From assembly GCA_041538025.1 (NCBI GenBank), contig JBGOEV010000034.1:1-26243 (forward strand): a stretch of DNA of 26,243 nt, in the 5' to 3' direction. The first letter of the stretch is position 1. Each line of letters opens with the position of its first letter. The notes below the pieces were generated by a model. That model did not search any database, had not been told where the DNA came from, and was given only the letters and a program-made list of their open reading frames with translations. A program made the position numbers and the translations under genes. Positions 23,413 through 26,243 of this stretch are shown here, one piece after another. The stretch comes from Thermosaccharophagus gerlachensis. Its GTDB lineage: Bacteria > Armatimonadota > Fervidibacteria > Fervidibacterales > Thermosaccharophagaceae.

Positions 23413-23793
23413 GTGGCTGGTGAAAAAATCCTCATCATTGAGGACGACGAGAATCAACGCCTGCTTTACAAGGAAGAACTTGAGGAACAGGGCTATCGCG
23501 TCATTGAAGCAGCAAACGCTGAAGAGGGATTGCGTTTGGTTGAGGAAGAGAATCCAGACTTGGTCATTTTGGACATATGGATGCCAGATATGAATGGCTT
23601 GGAAGCGCTCACGAGGATATATGAGATGAATCCAAACCTGCCAGTCATTATCAATACGGCATATTCAGCTTACCAAGATAGGTTTACATCGTGGCTCGCT
23701 GAAGCTTACGTTGTGAAGTCTGCAGACATAAGTGAGCTTTTAGATGCCGTTAAAAGGTCTCTTGAGAGCCGTTCAAAAGGAAAGAAGGATTGA
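23413..23793 (+). CDS. Single-domain response regulator (receiver only)
   Basis: A 126-residue receiver domain without an output domain. The acidic pocket is IIEDDENQR (D11, D12), the phosphoacceptor is D54 in VILDIWMPDMNG, and the conserved Thr and Lys are T82 in INTAYSAY and K102 in YVVKSADISEL. The GTG at 23413 is favoured by AGAGGTGAG 5-6 bases upstream; a GTG at 23407 is also in frame. It starts 15 bases after the kinase gene, making a cognate pair likely. With no DNA-binding domain it must act by protein contact or relay the phosphate. glgC follows after 9 bases. Confidence 0.94.
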   Translation: MAGEKILIIEDDENQRLLYKEELEEQGYRVIEAANAEEGLRLVEEENPDLVILDIWMPDMNGLEALTRIYEMNPNLPVIINTAYSAYQDRFTSWLAEAYVVKSADISELLDAVKRSLESRSKGKKD

Positions 23794-23802
23794 GCTAAAG
23801 AC

Positions 23803-25020
23803 ATGGAGCGGAAGGGCGAAGTGCTAACCCTTATTCTTGCTGGTGGGGCAGGACAAAGGCTATACCCTCTAACGAAGACGAGGGCAAAGCCTGCAGTCCC
23901 ATTTGCAGGGGTTTACCGCATCATAGATTTCACCATCTCAAACTGCATCAACTCTGGCATGATGCGCATCTATGTTCTCACACAGCACAAGTCAATATCG
24001 CTTGATAGGCACTTGAAGGAGATGTGCAGTATCTTCAGACCCGAGTTTGGCGAGTTCCTTGAAACAGTCCCACCACAACAATTCATTGTCTCACGGTGGT
24101 ATGCTGGCACTGCTGATGCTATATTCCAAAACATACATTTGCTTGAGGAGAAACGTCCGAACCATGTGCTCATACTCTCAGGTGACCATGTCTACAAAAT
24201 GGACTACAGGGTTTTGCTTGAATGGCATCTCTCAAAAGACGCTGACTTAACTATTGCGTGCGTTGATGTTGAGCGCAAGGAAGCTTCACGCTATGGCGTC
24301 ATGGAGGTTGACAGCGATTGGAAAGTGATAGGCTTCTCAGAGAAACCACGCAACCCAAAACCGATGCCTTTTAACCCTGATAGATGCCTTATCTCTATGG
24401 GTGTTTATGTGTTTAGGACCGAGACGCTCGTTAAAGCTGTCATAAGGGACGCAAAGAGACAAACAGAGCATGACTTCGGAAAGAACGTCATCCCAGAACT
24501 TGTAGAGGTAGCTAATGTTTATGCATTCCCAATACGAGAGTGCTTGCCAGAATCCATGCACTATTGGCGTGACATAGGGACCGTGGATAGCTACTATGAA
24601 GCGCAAATGGAGCTACTTGAACCATCTCCACAATTTGACCTGTTTGACAGCTCATGGCGCATATGGACACACATAGGGCAACAACCCCCAACAATGATCC
24701 GTGGAAGCAAATGCAGTATCCAAAATTCATTAGTTGCCCCCGGAGCCTTCATAGCAGATGCAACTGTCATTCGCTCCATCATCTCGTATGGAGTGAGAAT
24801 TGAGGAGGAATCCAACATCAGCGAATCAATATTGATGCCGAATGTAATCGTTGGCAAAGGCTGCACGCTGAAGCGCACGATAGTTGATGAGGGTGTATGT
24901 ATACCTCCGAACACAACTATAGGCGTTGATGATAAAAGCGATGCTAAGCGCTTTTTCATAAGCAAGCAAGGGATAAGGGTTATACCAGTGGGCACTATCT
25001 TTCTTGAGACTCCTCAATGA
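23803..25020 (+). CDS. glgC: Glucose-1-phosphate adenylyltransferase (ADP-glucose pyrophosphorylase)
   Basis: A 405-residue enzyme making ADP-glucose from ATP and glucose-1-phosphate, the committed step of bacterial glycogen synthesis. The nucleotide-binding loop is LILAGGAGQRLYPLT (10-24), followed by AKPAVPFAGVYRIIDF. YAGTADAIFQN (100-110), the catalytic/metal segment SGDHVYKMDY (126-135), the sugar-phosphate segment GFSEKP (177-182) and RDIGTVDSYYEA are all present. A left-handed beta-helix C-terminus (about 300-400) is the usual allosteric domain. Length is normal. The ATG at 23803 has only a modest ribosome-binding site and may be coupled to the response regulator gene 9 bases upstream. 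The glycogen debranching enzyme gene follows 58 bases later. Confidence 0.95.
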   Translation: MERKGEVLTLILAGGAGQRLYPLTKTRAKPAVPFAGVYRIIDFTISNCINSGMMRIYVLTQHKSISLDRHLKEMCSIFRPEFGEFLETVPPQQFIVSRWYAGTADAIFQNIHLLEEKRPNHVLILSGDHVYKMDYRVLLEWHLSKDADLTIACVDVERKEASRYGVMEVDSDWKVIGFSEKPRNPKPMPFNPDRCLISMGVYVFRTETLVKAVIRDAKRQTEHDFGKNVIPELVEVANVYAFPIRECLPESMHYWRDIGTVDSYYEAQMELLEPSPQFDLFDSSWRIWTHIGQQPPTMIRGSKCSIQNSLVAPGAFIADATVIRSIISYGVRIEEESNISESILMPNVIVGKGCTLKRTIVDEGVCIPPNTTIGVDDKSDAKRFFISKQGIRVIPVGTIFLETPQ

Positions 25021-25052
25021 GCTGTATCTGCACAACAAAAGCTTAAAAGCCC

Positions 25053-25071
25053 TCAACTCAATTGGAGTTGA
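25053..25071 (+). promoter_or_regulatory. Inverted repeat covering the ribosome-binding site of the debranching enzyme gene
   Basis: TCAACTC (25053-25059) pairs exactly with GAGTTGA (25065-25071) around a 5-base loop. The right arm and loop include GGAG (25064-25067), the likely SD of the gene starting at 25079. If the hairpin forms in mRNA it would hide that site. No T-tract follows, so it is not a terminator. Confidence 0.35.
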
Positions 25072-25078
25072 ATGACAA

Positions 25079-26243
25079 ATGGATGCTCAGCTTCCAAGGA
25101 TTGAACTCAAAGGCTACATCCTCCACGATGTTGAGGAAGCCTCAAGGCATGAATGGCTTGAGACGAACGGGCTTGGCGGATATGCTTCGTGTAGCATTAT
25201 TGGCGCAAACACGAGGCGCTACCATGGCTTGCTCATAGCAGCGCTTGAGCCACCAACGAGGAGAATGATGTTGCTGAGCAAGCTATCCGAATGCGTGTCG
25301 CTCAAAGGAGTTGAATACCAACTTGATACCAACCTATACCACCCAAACACTGTTCATCCGACTGGCTACCGCTTCATCAACTCATTTGAGCTTTCGCCTT
25401 TCCCGACAGTGCAATATGCCATTGGGGATGCTACATTGAGGAAACGAATCGTAATGCCTCATATGTTGAATGCCGTCATCATCACTTACGAACTTTATGG
25501 GGTTGAAGAAGCTATATTGTTTGTGCGTTTCTTCGTCAACGCAAGAGACCATCACCACATTACACGCAGTGATGCATCGTGGTTGAAGGAAGCAGATATA
25601 CGCATATCTCAGAAACGCGTGGTAGTTAGGTTGAGGCATTATGCACCTGCGCTAACTATCTCGTTCACTCATGGGCGCTTCGTTGAAGACAAAGATTGGT
25701 ATTACAACTTTCGTTACCCGATTGAGCATGAGAGGGGCTTGGAGGACGTAGAAGACTTGTTCACCATCGGATACATACAGGCTCACATTTCACCTCAAAA
25801 ACCACTCCACATCATAGCATCAGTTGAAGGTATTGGTGCTGATGATGCGGAAAAGCTCATTGATGCTGAGCTGAAAAGGAGACTAAGCTTACTCAACCCT
25901 CTGCCAACAAGTGAGGTGGAAAAATCGTCAAGTGAACTTGTGCGCTCTTTAAATCTTTGTCACGAATTGAGCGAGGAGGACATCGGTAGGCTTACAAAAA
26001 AACTGCTTCCGTGGCTTTGGTTGACATCGGATGCATTCATAGCTAAAAGGGGAACATCGCACACCATCATCGCAGGCTACCACTGGTTCTCAGACTGGGG
26101 AAGAGATGCAATGATCTCGTTACCCGGATTAACGCTCGTCACAAAGCGCTATCGTATCGCAAGGGATATCCTGAGGTTATTTGGTGAGCAAATGAGAAAT
26201 GGCTTGCTACCCAATTTCTTTCCCGATAATGGTGGTCAACCAA
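25079..26243 (+). CDS. Glycogen debranching enzyme (amylo-alpha-1,6-glucosidase, GH133-like), 3' end cut by window edge
   Basis: The first 388 codons of a bacterial/archaeal-type debranching enzyme that removes alpha-1,6 branches from glycogen. The N-terminal GDE domain is clear: HEWLETNGLGGYASCSIIGA (residues 24-43), then NTRRYHGLLIAAL, which is the family hallmark. A beta-rich domain follows to about residue 290. The start of the catalytic (alpha/alpha)6 domain is visible as AGYHWFSDWGRDAMISLPG (337-355), with the Asp of WGRD expected to be catalytic. The ATG at 25079 has GGAG 11 bases upstream. An ATG at 25072 is out of frame. It follows glgC on the same strand, so synthesis and breakdown enzymes for glycogen are adjacent. 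Confidence 0.94.
   Translation, partial: MDAQLPRIELKGYILHDVEEASRHEWLETNGLGGYASCSIIGANTRRYHGLLIAALEPPTRRMMLLSKLSECVSLKGVEYQLDTNLYHPNTVHPTGYRFINSFELSPFPTVQYAIGDATLRKRIVMPHMLNAVIITYELYGVEEAILFVRFFVNARDHHHITRSDASWLKEADIRISQKRVVVRLRHYAPALTISFTHGRFVEDKDWYYNFRYPIEHERGLEDVEDLFTIGYIQAHISPQKPLHIIASVEGIGADDAEKLIDAELKRRLSLLNPLPTSEVEKSSSELVRSLNLCHELSEEDIGRLTKKLLPWLWLTSDAFIAKRGTSHTIIAGYHWFSDWGRDAMISLPGLTLVTKRYRIARDILRLFGEQMRNGLLPNFFPDNGGQP

Noticed and set aside
24594..24995. 133-codon minus-strand frame inside glgC
   Set aside because: It is antisense to the well-conserved beta-helix domain of glgC and has no motif.
1..26243. tRNA, rRNA, insertion sequences, prophage or attachment sites
   Set aside because: Reading the intergenic gaps showed no cloverleaf ending in CCA context, no rRNA-like stretch, no transposase or integrase motif and no long flanking repeats.

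Overview
The window looks like ordinary chromosome of a Gram-negative-type (diderm) heterotrophic bacterium. A TolC-family outer-membrane protein and a membrane-fusion protein indicate two membranes. Frequent ATA (Ile) and AGG/AGA (Arg) codons are compatible with a thermophile. Secreted glycoside-hydrolase-like proteins, DUF-type carbohydrate proteins, Gfo/Idh/MocA, DUF2752, DUF6599 and Tat-DUF362 proteins recall Armatimonadota/Fervidibacteria-like genomes. That placement is a low-confidence impression; no rRNA or tRNA is present to fix it. Genes are densely packed with many stop/start overlaps and good Shine-Dalgarno (SD) sequences. I see no IS element, prophage, CRISPR array or obvious foreign island.

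Layout. (1) 1-2201, minus strand: a small AbrB/SpoVT-type regulator, a TolC-like channel and a truncated membrane-fusion protein form an efflux operon running off the left edge. (2) 2378-4963, plus: an acyltransferase (plsC) and a secreted CBM-plus-TIM-barrel glycosidase-like protein whose usual acid/base motif is altered. (3) 4960-6947, minus: a UPF0104-type membrane protein and a mutarotase-like (DUF4380-like) protein. (4) 7167-10612, plus: a Gfo/Idh/MocA oxidoreductase and an 801-residue secreted glycosidase-like protein. (5) 10806-13130, plus: ketopantoate reductase, a PrsA/SurA-like prolyl isomerase and a small acidic protein, preceded by a structured intergenic region.

(6) 13161-15257, minus: DUF2752 protein, rsmD, coaD and a coiled-coil protein, in the housekeeping rsmD-coaD order. 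(7) 15450-18098, plus: 3-methyladenine DNA glycosylase, yajC and a CPBP-family membrane protease. (8) 18223-26243, plus: DUF6599 protein, Tat-exported DUF362 protein, galT, a soluble GAF-PAS-GAF histidine kinase, a single-domain response regulator, glgC and a glycogen debranching enzyme running off the right edge.

The last block is the most coherent: hexose-1-phosphate and glycogen enzymes share a tight run with a complete cytoplasmic two-component pair, suggesting that storage-carbohydrate metabolism is tied to a signal. Blocks 2-4 read as a carbohydrate-use neighbourhood. The best candidates for something new are the divergent glycosidase (block 2), the leader-ORF-plus-pseudoknot-like region before panE, and the kinase/regulator pair inside the glycogen run.
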